A DNA stretch of 64,000 nucleotides, taken from NCBI GenBank assembly GCA_009733575.1, contig ML769394.1:482593-546592 (forward strand), in the 5' to 3' direction. Below the pieces are notes generated by a model that made no database searches, had not been told where the DNA came from, and was given only the letters and a program-made list of their open reading frames with translations. The position numbers and the translations under genes were made by a program. Each line of letters opens with the position of its first letter. Positions within the stretch are counted from its first letter, which is position 1. The DNA comes from Gymnopus androsaceus JB14 (Eukaryota > Basidiomycota > Agaricomycetes > Agaricales > Omphalotaceae). This document shows positions 11,731 to 23,869 of the stretch, piece after piece.

Positions 11731-14672
11731 TTAACAAATATCCCCCTGTGTCCCCATGACAAAACACCCAATCTTCACCGTAACAACATGCACAACACCA
11801 AACACCACAGAAGTCCATAAACCATCGAACCAGGTATCTGCCACTGCAAGCAGCACCACTACAACCGTAGTAATAAGACCGAGACTGCCCCCAGGTAGAG
11901 GCACATGTCCCGAGTTCCCTTGATTTGAACATGGACACATATTCGTCAAGTTGAGAATCTGTAAAAGAGCAATCAATGTACTTAGTATTCATAAAGCAAA
12001 TCAACCTCCAAACTCACTTTGATCACCAATATAACCGACTTTACCGTCCGAATCCCCAGCATGTCAGTCTTCATCCCCATCATTACAAAGACCATCCTCG
12101 TCTTCACCGGAACAAACTGTGTAATATCCCACCACTTAGGCGGTTCTGTGACAGGAGCAGGAAGAGCCAACAGCGCCTTTCGTGAATGCAAGGGACCCCG
12201 ACTAGGATCTGCTCCCAGCGATCCCACTTCTCCCTCACTCGAATCAGGTTTTTCGCGCGCATCATGGTACACCACATCCTCCTTGGAGTCCTCGTCCGCC
12301 GTGATGTTATTATCCTCACCGTCGTTATCACATCCACCGCCCCTACCCAGACTTGCACTGTCCGAGTCTTCATCGTGATTGTCATGCCTTGCCACTGATG
12401 AGGATCGGGAGGAATAGAGGGCAGGAGACGCTGAAGGCGACGAAAGCAAAGGAGGTGATCTGGCTCGTGATCTTGAAATGGGTATGAGGGAGGTAACAGA
12501 GGAAGCACCAGCTCGATTGGTTGCATTGATTACTACTGAAGATTCAGCGTTGCTGCTAGTGTCGGGATGCGTCGTGCGGACGTTGTAAACATTCCGGGTA
12601 AGGCTAGCACCATAGTCGCGATAGTTATCCGGTAAGGGGTCGAGCTATACAATACATGTTCAAAAATAAGATAAAACAGGAAAGCGTATTAAATAAAGAG
12701 CATACCTTGCCATCCCTAACAGCACCCTTCACCCTCTCACAAGTTGGTCGCTTACCAGGCAGTGGATTCAAGAGGTTCTCTAAAAGCACCAACACCGCGC
12801 GTGGAAGCTTCCTCGCCTCGAAAGCCTGAACCAACTCCGGGGTACTTCGAAATCCAGAATAGGACAACACTTCTTGCTCCAGCCGTTCCATCTTTTCGGC
12901 TTCGTTACGAGCTGGTGGGCGTCGCGCTTTTGGTGTTTTGCCCTCAGGCAATCCATTGCTCGTTGAAGTATCCGGGTCTTCCCCTACCCCATCCGATGCA
13001 TACCTCCATGGCAGCCTGAAAAACAGCATCCGGTGTAATATCATTCCCAGCGACCACATATCTGCTTTTGAATCAATCTCCTGTAAAGTTCCTGTGTGAG
13101 GCGAAGGTAAAGATTCCGGCGCGGTATATTCAAGGGTACCAGTGTTCCCTGAACGATTGCTCAGTGAGCTGGCAAGCATATCCCGGGAGGTGCCAAAATC
13201 AGAAAGCATCGCGCGGGGACTTGAGAAGCAAAGTCAGTCATTTTACTGGCTCTCGGAATGAACACGTACATCATCTTTCCCTGTTCATCTTCCCATGTTA
13301 ACAGTACATTTCCCGGCTTTAGATCGAGATGCAGGATGGATCTATTATGTAGGAATGCGAGACCTTCAACAACATCCTTGAAAAGACTGTGAACCTCTTC
13401 CGCACTCAGCAGATGCACTGGCGTCCACGTCTTTTGCTGCTGCCCCGTCGTTTGAGACTGCATTTCTCTCCGGATCCGCTCCTTCTCCTCGGGTGGTGCG
13501 CGCTGGAAGGCACGAAAAGCCCGGATACGAGCTGAGCGAGAGAGCAAGTTGGATTCTTGACGGTCATCGTTTGTTACCTTGGGCCGCGTTGAAGGTAGGC
13601 TGGATGCTAATGGTGTTGACGAGGAGCCAGAAAGGGAGGATAGAGACGCGCTACTCAGATGGGTGGAAGAACTTGTGTCAAGTGGTTCGATATTCTCCGA
13701 ATGATAGGGATTTGGGACGAATTGCCCGTGCCGAGGTTCTCTTCCAAGCCGGACATCTATATAGTCATCTAGGCTGCAAGCGCGTCAATTAAACGGCAGT
13801 GGTTATACGATATTCGGTTTCTACCTGCCGCCTTCAGCCCATTGCATTAAGACGCTACAAAAACGTGGTTAAATCAACGTGGAGCGACAGAATGCATCAC
13901 TATAGAACGTACTGTAAAGTTGGAATTCTCGGTCCAAATGCAGAGAATTGGCACGACTCTAGCCAGGAATGACTAGCAGAATAATATGACTAGCGTGTTT
14001 CTGCCATGCAAAAGTCTTTGCTCACTGGTAGGTGATGATGTTTGGATGATGTAGCCTCTCAAGAAGACGGACTTCACGAAGGATATTCAGAAGATAGGAA
14101 TGACTATCTCCTACGGCTATTTTTTTTACAGCAAAGTGGCCGAGCGCATTTCCATCAAGCTTGTGCTAAAGTAGAAACTTAGAATCAACAGTTGCAGGGC
14201 ATAGAAGTGTACCTCTTACTTGACATAAATAGACAATTCCCGACGCCCCCATCCCGAGCTTGCATTCTTCCTTGAAAAAAGCGTTGAAATACCCTTCAGC
14301 CAATGTACCTGTCGGGAACATGGTCCGTCCACTAGTATCGGGCTTTTCCTCTTCGTCAATGATTCGTCCTGAAGAGCTCGGACTCGGCGCTCTAGTCGAT
14401 GGCGCTGAATAGCCATTTTCATTTGCAATGGCCAAAAGGTGAAAATAATTTGAAGCTCTAGAAGCACTATCCTCGAAATTATCTTGCTCAAAATGAGAGT
14501 CAAATCCAAGCGGAAGCGTCTGATTGCAGTATGGGCAGGGAGGTCGGGGTTTTATGGAAAGTGCGTGTGAGGTAGGGTTGTAGAGAACGACTTGGTTTGA
14601 ATCATGAAAGATGGGACGCCATTCAGAGTCGACAGGAACGAGGGCTGCATTGGGATTACTAGAGCCTGACAT
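11731..14672 (-). CDS. IKS1: IKS1-type serine/threonine protein kinase
   Basis: Spliced model (minus): 14672-14220, 14165-14026, 13972-13913, 13854-13825, 13773-13270, 13219-12706, 12644-12018, 11958-11731; about 851 residues, all phases consistent, one exon only 30 nt. The N-terminal CPYC-containing block (residues about 30-55) is typical of fungal IKS kinases. Kinase motifs: Gly loop 140-147, Lys165 (AVKK), catalytic HLDLKPGN with Asp378, DFG 403-405, APE 429-431. A Ser-rich insert of about 100 residues sits inside the kinase domain (about 235-335). The C-terminus has a long acidic/Ser-rich stretch and then hydrophobic segments near 802-817 and 823-844, suggesting membrane attachment. Substrates are unknown; yeast Iks1 is a poorly characterised kinase. 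The kinase call is firm, the subfamily call good. Confidence 0.85.
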
Positions 14673-15688
14673 TCAAGTTCGAGGCCAACCAGTGTTAGAC
14701 GCTCGGTTCGGGATCACGCGGGAGCCATGCGCCACACTCGCGTTCTAAGCGCCCATCTTTTATCGCGAACCATCACGCACGTCACTCAAGGTTAACATTG
14801 GGGGATCCATATCGCATAAATTCTACCCCTGCTCGCAGGCCGGTAGTCCCGTCGACCTTGTCAGAAATGCACAAGGCTCTCAATATCCCCACGCTCTACT
14901 CCTAAAACATCATCTTACATTAAGAAGATAGTCCATGCTTTTCCCCTGTAATGTTATCATTAAGTAATTAGATAGAAAGGCCGAACTAAGTGTAACATTG
15001 AAAGCATGAACGCGTGCTCTGCCGATCCTGATTTGAGAGCTTGAGTCCGAACCATCATTCAACGCATAAGTCTTCTGGCTTGCGGATATCGCGTGGAAGC
15101 ATTCGAGATAATCCTTGTCCATTTCATCAAACGAAAGATTTTACGGTTGCCCTCCGTCGAACAGCGCACGGCATGCATTTTCTCCGCAAATTGCAAGAAC
15201 CCCTTGGTTGTCGACGAGAAGAAGAGACGCAAGAAGAATACATAAAATGGCACAAGGAGCGAGGCGTTGTCGTGGCTAGTTTGTTTCTCCTTGATGACTG
15301 TAATGCACATTGACCTGAGTTCCGACGGCACTCTATATGCTCAAGAAGATAGGGCATTAAGCACATTGTCCATGTACTAAAGGTTTTGAATTTATATTTC
15401 AATGCCCATAGGAAAAACTATACTTTTGCTACTAAGCAACATCCTCCCGCTCAATAGTACCATTTCGATCGAGAGTTCATCGATTCTGAAATTTTTGGTC
15501 AAAAATACAGAAGAAATCTGAAAAATCGAGAAAAAATTAAAACCAAATTAAAACCGCATTCGGATTTTTTTGAGGATGACGATGACTGAACTCTTGATCG
15601 AAATGTTACAGTATACGTCGATTGAGGTTATTGTATATGTGTAAATGGTGATTATTTATCATAACTGGCCGCCAAACTACAGGCCCTC
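14673..15688. other. Intergenic, no gene seen
   Basis: About 1 kb between the start of IKS1 (-) and the 3' end of the carboxypeptidase gene (-). Several 60-90 codon frames overlap on both strands near 15.0-15.4 kb, with no motif, signal peptide or splice pattern to support any of them. Confidence 0.35.
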
Positions 15689-18008
15689 CTAGAAGAACGG
15701 CTGATTCGTTATCCATTTAACCATGAAATGGCGCAAGATCTCTGGCTGTGACCGAATCACCACTAGTTGAGTATCAACCTGAGTAAGGGGAATCTCCAAG
15801 CAAAAAAAGAGTACACGACGCACTATGACCAGCTTCCTTGACTTTAATGAAGGTGTAATTTCCGGCTCCGGGGCCAACTTGATGAATTGAGCCAACGCCA
15901 GGATATTCGACTTCAGGAGCATCTCGGAATCCGCTCTGATATCTTGTTTCGAGAAGACGCATCTTCAAGAAAATCGGAGTCAGAACAGGCTCGGAGACAG
16001 TAATGAAAAGCCCACCCAGGCGAAACTGCTTCTCCAAGGACAGATTCCATCTTGTATGCCATTGTAAACTGCATTGGATGAGCAAGGATAGTAACAAGGC
16101 AGTCTCCCGACAATAACGCTCACCAAATAACCGCATACCATCTTCGATGGCAGGGGCTAACAGAAGATGCGCAGGCTGTATGCTGTAAAACGCATTTAAT
16201 GATCGACTCAAGCGGTTGAATATTTCAAGACTTACAGATCACCATTGCGCAGAAAAGGCAAATTAATATCTTCAATAGCAAGCATCTTAAATTCTCTTTC
16301 CCGGGAGACGCCGACCTAACATATTTTAAGAGGGTATTTAAGTAAACAAGCTTCTCCACAAGTTAATGGACTAACAGTATCCTTGAAGAATGTTGAATTA
16401 AGAACATCACTCATTGGGCCAAGGCCGAGATCACATCCTTCAGGAGGGCACTAAACATAGTAGCATCAATACGTAGCAGGAGTACACACTGGTAGCAGAA
16501 TCACCTCGTTTCTGTAATCGTATGGATCACGCTCGGAAAAGTGCTCCCAAAGCTTACCAACCATGTATGTCACACTTCTGCGTGGCGTCGATTTTACTGA
16601 CGAGGGTTTGCTGCTGATACGAATATTGGATGCTGTCGAGGCATTCCGGGAGTTGATCAGCCAGATCCATACAGACAGTGTCATTGAAAAACATAGTTCC
16701 TCCAGGATCACGGTTGCAAAGTGAGTGATGTATCCATCTACGGATGAGGTCTGGTTTGCAAGTTACGGACTAAAACCACGTTTGAAAGCTAACCTGAAAT
16801 GTGTTAACATATCGCTACAGATATTCACCAGCATAATCTGTCTTTCTTAAACATTTTGGCCAAGTAAGTGCATGAAGACCTTACCGACTCGGGCATCTTC
16901 AGAATCCTTGCTGACGATAAGTCAGATTTGGCTTCATCATTTCGTTTCTGAATAACGCTGATGATATTCGGTACACTAAGTACGAGGACCAAGGTTAGCA
17001 CAGTGCTTTCCGGATTGCAAACTCGAAATGCAACGCACAAATGACCTCCGTATGAGCCTGAACTGATCATAAATTCATTGCTACAGAAAACGTTAACCAA
17101 AGGTCTATATTCTCGGAGGGACACGAAAGACGAACTTGGCAAGATGAGGATATTGTCTGGAATTCAGTCAGAGATCAAGGCGCCCGCAAATATCGCGCCA
17201 ACACACGTACCTCCAAAATGCTTGTAAAAAATCATCCGTGTCCCAAGCAGCAGTGAGACTCGTATTCCGTAACGAAGCGCGTTCACCGTAGGAGAAGCCA
17301 ACACCAACGGGCTTGCAGAAGACTTGTAAGTGAGTGAGAATACTCAATTTCAAGCAAACTTCACAAACATGATCAATGGAAAGGACGTTCACATGCTCGG
17401 TCCATGAATAGGGAGACGCTATGGGTATTCCGTGTCCATTCTCATCGATGGAAATTGAGCACGGTCTGAGAGTGCAATGTATGAGTACATAGAGGAGTCG
17501 AAAAGATGTGTTGAACCAACCCAGCTCCGCTGAAAGGGAACAGCATACCTGATCCTCCAGGACCTCCGCCAAGTGTCATCACGACAGGTGCGTTATCAGG
17601 ATCATGTCTGGCTTTGAACAGCCTAGATATGGACATTTGGCACAATGCACTGACATGTCGCCTGGAAGTTGACTTACCACCAAAAGAGATGTTTATCTTC
17701 TTCTCCAGCGGCATTGGTTAGATGAGCGTATCCCGACTCGAATTCATCCTCCGGAAGACCACAAGGTAGACTCTTCCTAGTGCTGTTCGATGTAACCTCA
17801 ATTCGTGTAGCAATGTTTGGACTTGCTCGTACATCAGGTTTCAGATAGCAGAGCCTGCGGACGACGAATTGAAGGTGATTTGTGAGTGAAGTGAATCTTC
17901 AAGTTCTCGAGCTTTTGGTCGATCCGGTGACAGTAGGATATCGGCTCGGACAGGGCTGGCGCTGAAGAGAAACAGAGTAGTCAGGATTGCCAAAGTCGAT
18001 ATCATCAT
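15689..18008 (-). CDS. Secreted serine carboxypeptidase (peptidase S10 family)
   Basis: Removes C-terminal residues from peptides, in the vacuole or outside the cell. The chosen ATG at 18008 begins a signal peptide (MMISTLAILTTLFLF...). About a dozen short introns separate S10 landmarks: GGGPGGSGM with NAPV upstream; PVGVGFSYG; the nucleophile motif GSYGG (bases 17044-17058, usually GESYGG); the Asp motif QDGIC (16040-16054), where D-x-x-C matches the carboxypeptidase Y Asp-Cys spacing; and AGH at 15825-15833, which is completed as AGHMV only after splicing to 15764. Odd points: the signal-peptide exon and the body are one frame apart near 17860, and the exon path around 16760-16880 (usually the GNG motif) is unclear and looks degenerate. 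This may be a divergent or decaying family member. Confidence 0.7.
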
Positions 18009-18677
18009 CAAGTGAATGCTCTGACAATAATGAATGCTCGATGAGATTTCCCTTCCCGTACGTTCGATTCCAAGCCATGACATCGCGCTCGCGGAACTTA
18101 CCGGCTCAATGCGGTCTAACCGACAGCCTTCGCAGAACTGGACGAATCGGATCATAACCTTCCCGCACGATGATAGAGATGAGCACGCGGCTCTTCGATA
18201 GCGCCTCCGCGGAATCTAGTAAACCAGACTCAGCACACCTGGGGCGGTATTGGGAATTTATCCATGGAGTCGACCATCATAGAATTCATTAAAGGCTCGA
18301 GGAATAAGTGACTCGGAAGGTTCATAAGTAATATATGCAACAGAGGAATGAAATAGCACTACGTGTAACACAACAGGATATAACAATGAATGTAAAAAAC
18401 TCAAGAGTCATTTGGATGGATCGGATGCTAGGTACGAATAGGATAACATGAGCAAGTGAGCAATGATGCATGCAGGCGAGAGAGAGGAGAGAGAGATAGA
18501 CATAAGTAAACTAACGAGGAAGAGGAAAGCCATTGAGGATGTCTACTTTTGGGGAGGTCATAATGAATGGAGTGTCCTGAGTGTAAAGCGAAGGTACTAC
18601 AGTACTAGTAAGTCTATCGGTTTTCGCAACGCCAGAATAATTGAGTTAACAGACATGGATTGTGATTGCGAAATCCG
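18009..18677. other. Intergenic, promoter side of the carboxypeptidase
   Basis: About 670 bp between two minus-strand genes. No ORF with recognisable content, RNA gene or repeat was found. Confidence 0.35.
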
Positions 18678-21600
18678 CTATGAGCCAGTTCGCGTGGACC
18701 GTACAAAGTCTGTAAAATATTTTCGGAACGCTCGCTGATCCAGCTGGCGCATCTTGGTCGTCATATCGATCGCTGCCTCTTGAGGCCAATTTTGTGAAGG
18801 AAGGTATACATTAAGCAAATAATTCGCTGCTTCCGGTCCTCGAGTCTTGGAGACGGCTTGTAAGAAGTTGGCAATCTCGTGTAAGACCTAGCCCGATGAG
18901 GTTGAATTAGTTTCTTGCACAATGACATATATAGATAGAACTGCTGTAGACATACCACGGTAACTTGGCCATCCCTTAGATTAAGATTCGGGAGCGATGG
19001 TACCCCAAAAGCAGTTGGTACCAGCCGCTCATAGATGTATCTCTCGAACCCAGGCAACCCCATCTCATTCAACGGGTTATGGTTGCTGTTTCCATTGGCG
19101 GCAGGAGGCTCTGGATTCGGTCGCGCCCAGACCGGAACACATCTCGTCAAGAAATTGAAAGCCGCTTTCTGGTTTGGAGGATCTGATACATCTTCCGCCA
19201 GAACCCGCATCGTCTCCATCAACGAGTCAAACGAAGCGTTGTTTCCTAAATTCCTTTTTGTTACAAACATGGTTCACACCGTGGAAAAAAGTTCACTCAC
19301 TTGGAGAGATAAATACACCCTGCAGCCTCGCGGCAACGATGCTAGTCAGGAGCGCTAGATACGCCTTTTTCGTTTCAACATGCGCCCTTTGGTCGTCTGT
19401 ACCGGATATGGGCTGGCTCAACGTCGTGGATATATGTGATGTCAACGGGCCCACCAGTTCATCCAGAACATTGAACATATCATCCTATAGCGAACGCATA
19501 ATCAGCAACGGACAGCCTCGAAGAAAAAGACTACCTACGTTGAGCTTGAAGATGAGTAGGCCAATAAAATTCATAAAATCGACCAGCTCCGTCGGTTCAA
19601 AGTGCACCAAGAGGTTACCCATGAGCGGTGGAATGAAATGCGTGACATGTGGACCTGCAGTAGCCAGGATCCTCGCAAATGCAAAACGCGTCTATTGAAA
19701 AGGTCAGGAAAGAGTACCGCAGGCCTTCAAGAAAGTCACATACCGCATCCCTTATAACCTTGATAGCATTGGTGTTTTCCAGACAAACCAGAATCGCCTG
19801 CGCAATCTCCGCAAACACGTCAACAGGCGGCAAGATATACTCCTCGGGCAGTGGCGAAGGGTAATCGGGGAATCCTTTCGCGATACTCCCCAGCGCCATA
19901 ATTAAATGATGTAGCTTTACCACTGGCGACACATCAGGTCCTCCCGCTCCTGTTCCTGTCCCTCCACCCGCAAGCTCCTTGAGATTCAAATTGGCAGACG
20001 CTTGCAAAGCCTCTGACAACTCGTCCATCAATGGCTTCACAAAGGTCAACAGCAGCGCTTTCTGATCTGGAGGTGTCTTGAACAGCAGTGAGATCAAGAT
20101 CCCTAGGGTTTCGAAGAGGTACAGTTGTGCATCAAAGGTGGAGCTCTTCACCGCGTCCGTCAAGAAATCAACTTCTACTTCCTCCGAATCAGGTATTTCC
20201 ACCTCGATATGAAGTAAATCTCGTATGCTCTCTGAAATGTTTGGGACAAACTCTAGCGGAATATCGTTCTTGCTTTCCTTGATGAAGCGATGGAAAAGAT
20301 AATATACCCGTCCGCGAAAGGTAGCGTTTTGATGATGAATTCCCCTATGGCAGAGTATCAGAGATTGAACTTTTAAGGAAAACAGGTTTACATACCGGCT
20401 ATCGATCATGGCTTCCAAAGTAGGCACGATACACTGTTTGCGCACTTTGAAAAAGTCGTTGTACCGTGAAACAGTCTCGAAGAACTGTAACGCGACGGAT
20501 TGGTGCGGATACGCCGACATTCCAGACTGTACCAGTTCAAACAGCAGCTCCCCGTGAGTCGTCAGAGGGTACTCTGAGTAGTCGATGGATTTTCGTGCGT
20601 CCCTGGGAACGTCTTTGGGTATAGCAGGGGCGAGACAGAATGCTGCACGTCCTTTACCACCAGCTACAACAAAGTAAATCAATGCTCAATATCCAAGCGG
20701 TAGACGTACTTTTGTTAATCTCCCCGAAATATATAAACCAAGAATATCCCTAGTTCTGCCTCGTTCCACTTCATCTCGACACGGTTTTTGTAGGCTTCGA
20801 TCGTGGTGAGAGCAAATGTCCGCACGGCATCCTGTGACAAGGTCTTGGTCGATGGCTAGGATTCGAATCCAAGAAGATTCGGAGTTCCTGTTTACTCCAA
20901 GTCAGGGATGATCACACGAATGAGAATCAAGCGTACCTTTCGAAGTTTCTCAAACTCTTCGTTGTCATCATCTTCAGTGTCTGTTGGATCCGCATCTGCA
21001 TCCCATTTCATCTTTTCTAATATGACTTGCAGGAGCGACGCAAGGAAATTCCGCTTTTCAGTCTCAATCGGCCCCGACGAGAGTTTTCGTGAGCGTTTGT
21101 ACTGAGGATAAAATTAGTTGACAATTCAAGGAGAATGGGAAAAAAACCATCTCACCGCGCTTAATATGGTTTGTAGCAATGTGAAAACAGTTGAACAGGT
21201 GTCATCATACTCATCCGCCATGAACCGGTATGATGATTGGTAGAATCTGCTGTAAAAGGCTTGTTGCTTCGGCACGAACTTCCTCTATGGGAGATTCCTA
21301 CAGATTTTGTCAGTGCTTGTGTCTATAAATGTCAAAGAGCGATTCATTTCACCTCTAGTTTTGTTAATTCTAGCCCCAGCGCGTTAAGCAATTTCCCCAG
21401 AGACTCTCGATATGATTCCTCCCCCTCATCAGTGTTATCTCCTCGTTCTATTTGTTGTGCTCGTGTTTTTGCCTCGAGTGCATCGATGACTTGACCGAGG
21501 GAGAGAACCTTGATTAACTGAAGTTTGTCGCCGGGCTCTTTCAGCCCTTTTACCACAATTCGCAGCAGAGCAGCAGAAGTTGCGAGTCGAATAGGCAAGG

Positions 21601-22595
21601 AAGGATCGGCCAGAAGGGTAAAGAGTAATGGCACGGTAGTTGGTGTCACAGTCAGGCCAATATCAATCCAACCTATGGAATAGATATGTCAGATGAGAGC
21701 TTGATATGATAGCATTCAGCGATACGCACCGACATAGGAAGCAAATGTACGAATGCCCCAATCCACTACTTCTACTGCATCCTCCAGCTGTCTATCTCCA
21801 GATCCTTGTTTCCGTAGCATTCCCATCTTCTCTGTAGCTTCTGCCACAATGGTCAACACAGCTTCGTTGATACGCACGGCGTCGCGCTCCCTGACTGCAT
21901 CCCGCACGCGACCATCTCTAGCAAATCGATCTTGGTTGTGCGATCTTGCAGCTTTGATCATCTGGTCGGCGACTTCGCCTGATATTTCGAGTATAAGATG
22001 GAAAAATAAAAGGGAAACGTGGCGATTAGAGGTGGACCCGGTTGCTGGTCGTATGAAGGTGAATAGGTCGGCGAAAAAAGACTGCCATTGATCGACATAG
22101 GTGCAAAGGAAGAATAAGGTAAGGGTATGAGAGAATTTGTTTCGTAGATCTTGGAGAACAATGAATTCAGCAGCGGTTGTAATAAAAGGATTGGAAAAAC
22201 ACTCACAAGTGGCGTTAGCTTCTGCTGAACCATAAACATATTCAGATTGGATATAGGAAAGCAGAGATTGTTGTATGATCTGAAATGATTCTGGGTCAAA
22301 AGCCTCAAAGCTAAACACCACTGAGCAAGACTGTATATTCAAAAGGATAAAGTTACGCACCGATTCTCGAAAAATACATCCAGCACACGCAGAGCAAAGA
22401 AGCGCGCCTGGGTTGGATGTTTCTTGCTCCTTCTGAATTTGTATCTACGAATAAAGGAAGTGCTAGTCTCCAGCTTTCCGAGGCATTCTGTTGAATCGAG
22501 TCGAGATAATTTATAGCCTGCTGGGCCAGGGAACTCTGTGAAGGATCCGAGGCAATCGCGATAGCTTGTACAACTCTGTCCATCTCTTGCTCCAT
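18678..22595 (-). CDS. LOS1: Exportin-T / LOS1 tRNA exporter, frame-disrupted
   Basis: Importin-beta family receptor that carries mature tRNA out of the nucleus with Ran-GTP. ATG at 22595 gives the typical N-terminus (MEQEMDRVVQAIAIASDP). Conserved blocks follow in order: FALRVLD, LRNKFSHTLTLFFLCTY, DEYDDTCSTVF, KRNFLASLLQVILEKMKWD, KGRAAFCLAP, and the C-terminal HEAT-repeat region to the stop at 18678. From about 20680 down to 18678 the exons are clean. The 5' half is not: one-base shifts are needed near 22420, 21226, 20864, 20833 and 20727 to keep the family sequence in frame. An alternative splice from the end of the LEKMKWD-containing exon (about 20940) to 20832 would bypass two of them in frame, at the cost of some 20 conserved residues. 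Either an unpolished assembly or a decaying gene; LOS1 is dispensable in budding yeast. Confidence 0.75.
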
Positions 22596-22699
22596 GGCGT
22601 ACAGAACGAAAGACAAGCTATACAGATGCTAATGACTCGCGTTAGGAAAGAAAGATAATCACACTGATCGCGATTTACTTATAAGCGCTGTAAACGTAG

Positions 22700-23660
22700 T
22701 GCTCCATGTGACTCAGTGCTCGACTCATACTCATACTCAGAGTTTAGACAGTGCAAATACAATCTATTCAAGCTACCCAGCTGTAAGCAATCCAAACAAA
22801 AATGTATCTACAAAATCAAAACACCCTTCCCAAACACAACTCGTTGACCTGGCAAATGTAAAGAAATGGGTGTTGGATGACCTGGGGTAATTGATTTGAA
22901 GTTCTGGGAATTACTTCCCCTGCGGAATTCCGCGAGACTCGATTATGCTCAGGTGAAGCATCGGCACTCCATTCAGAGTGTCGAAAATATCCACTCGATT
23001 ATGCTCGAGCAATCAAACTCATAATATGAGTTATAATTCTTCGTCGTAGGCATTTGGCCAACGATGCTGCTTGTTCTGCAAAGAAAGGATTAGCACGATG
23101 AAGCAGGTAGACAAACAACAACACACCTGAGGACTGTCTGATTGGTACCATCATCCAGACCTCCTTCAAGGTGGGCTTGATGCCCCCTCTCACCCAATTT
23201 GGGCATTGTTCCGAAGCGCCATTCCAGCGTCTTCAGCTTCGACGGTCATGGTTGACCGTCAACTTGTCGGCTTCTTGTTCTAGAAGCGTCGTATCTTCTC
23301 GTTCTCGGAAGAATTCTTCGGCGTTCCAGTCTCGGAAGCGTCGTCTTGGTCGTGCTGCACAGCACACTCCTTTCTCGGAGTTCGCAATGCCGCCTAGGAG
23401 GAATCAGCGAATGAAGAATGAAAGATATAGCGGTAGGAAACTTACCTGCCTTCGTGGCTAGGTCTCTCTGGCAAAGGGGTCGCACCGTAGTCGTGGTTGC
23501 TTCCAAAGAGCAAATAGCGGAAGATTCCGGGTTTTATACGTCGGCCCACGCCACTTTCCCACGTCAGAGACGGGTTCCGATTGCGCGATGGGCTCCGATA
23601 AGACCGTGACGCCGCACGATATATGGAAGAGTGCGTACCGCCGTACGTAGCGACTAAGTA
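22700..23660 (-). repeat. Duplicated unit, copy 1 (TATA + short exon + intron)
   Basis: Shares several blocks in the same order with copy 2. Reading minus: a TATA box (TATAAAAC, 23531-23538), a short exon with the common GCTCTTTGG motif and a run of ACC/ACG codons, a GTAAGT intron start near 23450, an acceptor at about 23394, a shared AACTCCGA...AAAGGAGT block, and farther on blocks around 22800-22900 (GATTTTGTAGATAC, GGTCAACGAGT, AATCAATTACCCC). No ATG opens the first exon in either copy. A 60-codon spliced frame (about 23200 to 22977) exists only in this copy. It could be a non-coding transcript, a small-peptide gene or a degraded gene pair. Confidence 0.5.
23531..23538 (-). promoter_or_regulatory. 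TATA box of duplicated unit, copy 1
   Basis: TATAAAAC on the minus strand, about 30 bp before the first block shared by the two unit copies. Copy 2 has TATATAAA at the same relative place, which supports it as a promoter element. Confidence 0.45.
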
Positions 23661-23869
23661 GTACACAGATAAACATACGTGAATATGAGCATAGTTCTCG
23701 ACAATTTACGAGGAGGATCCAACGAGTTACATTGAATTTCCGCGTCCTCCTTGTACCGAACAGTGCAAGGCCAGTAGATATTGCTAACGAAAGAACCATC
23801 CGCAGGAACTCGACATCACAAATACAAGTCGAACATTGTCGACGAGCAAGAAAGACACTGCAAACACGA

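Noticed and set aside
14910..15402. Overlapping 60-90 codon frames on both strands
   Set aside because: Mutually overlapping, no motifs, no consistent start or splice signals.
22977..23220. 60-residue spliced frame (MPKLGERGHQAHLEGG start) in duplicated unit 1
   Set aside because: Splice site is plausible but the frame is not preserved in unit 2 and resembles nothing known.
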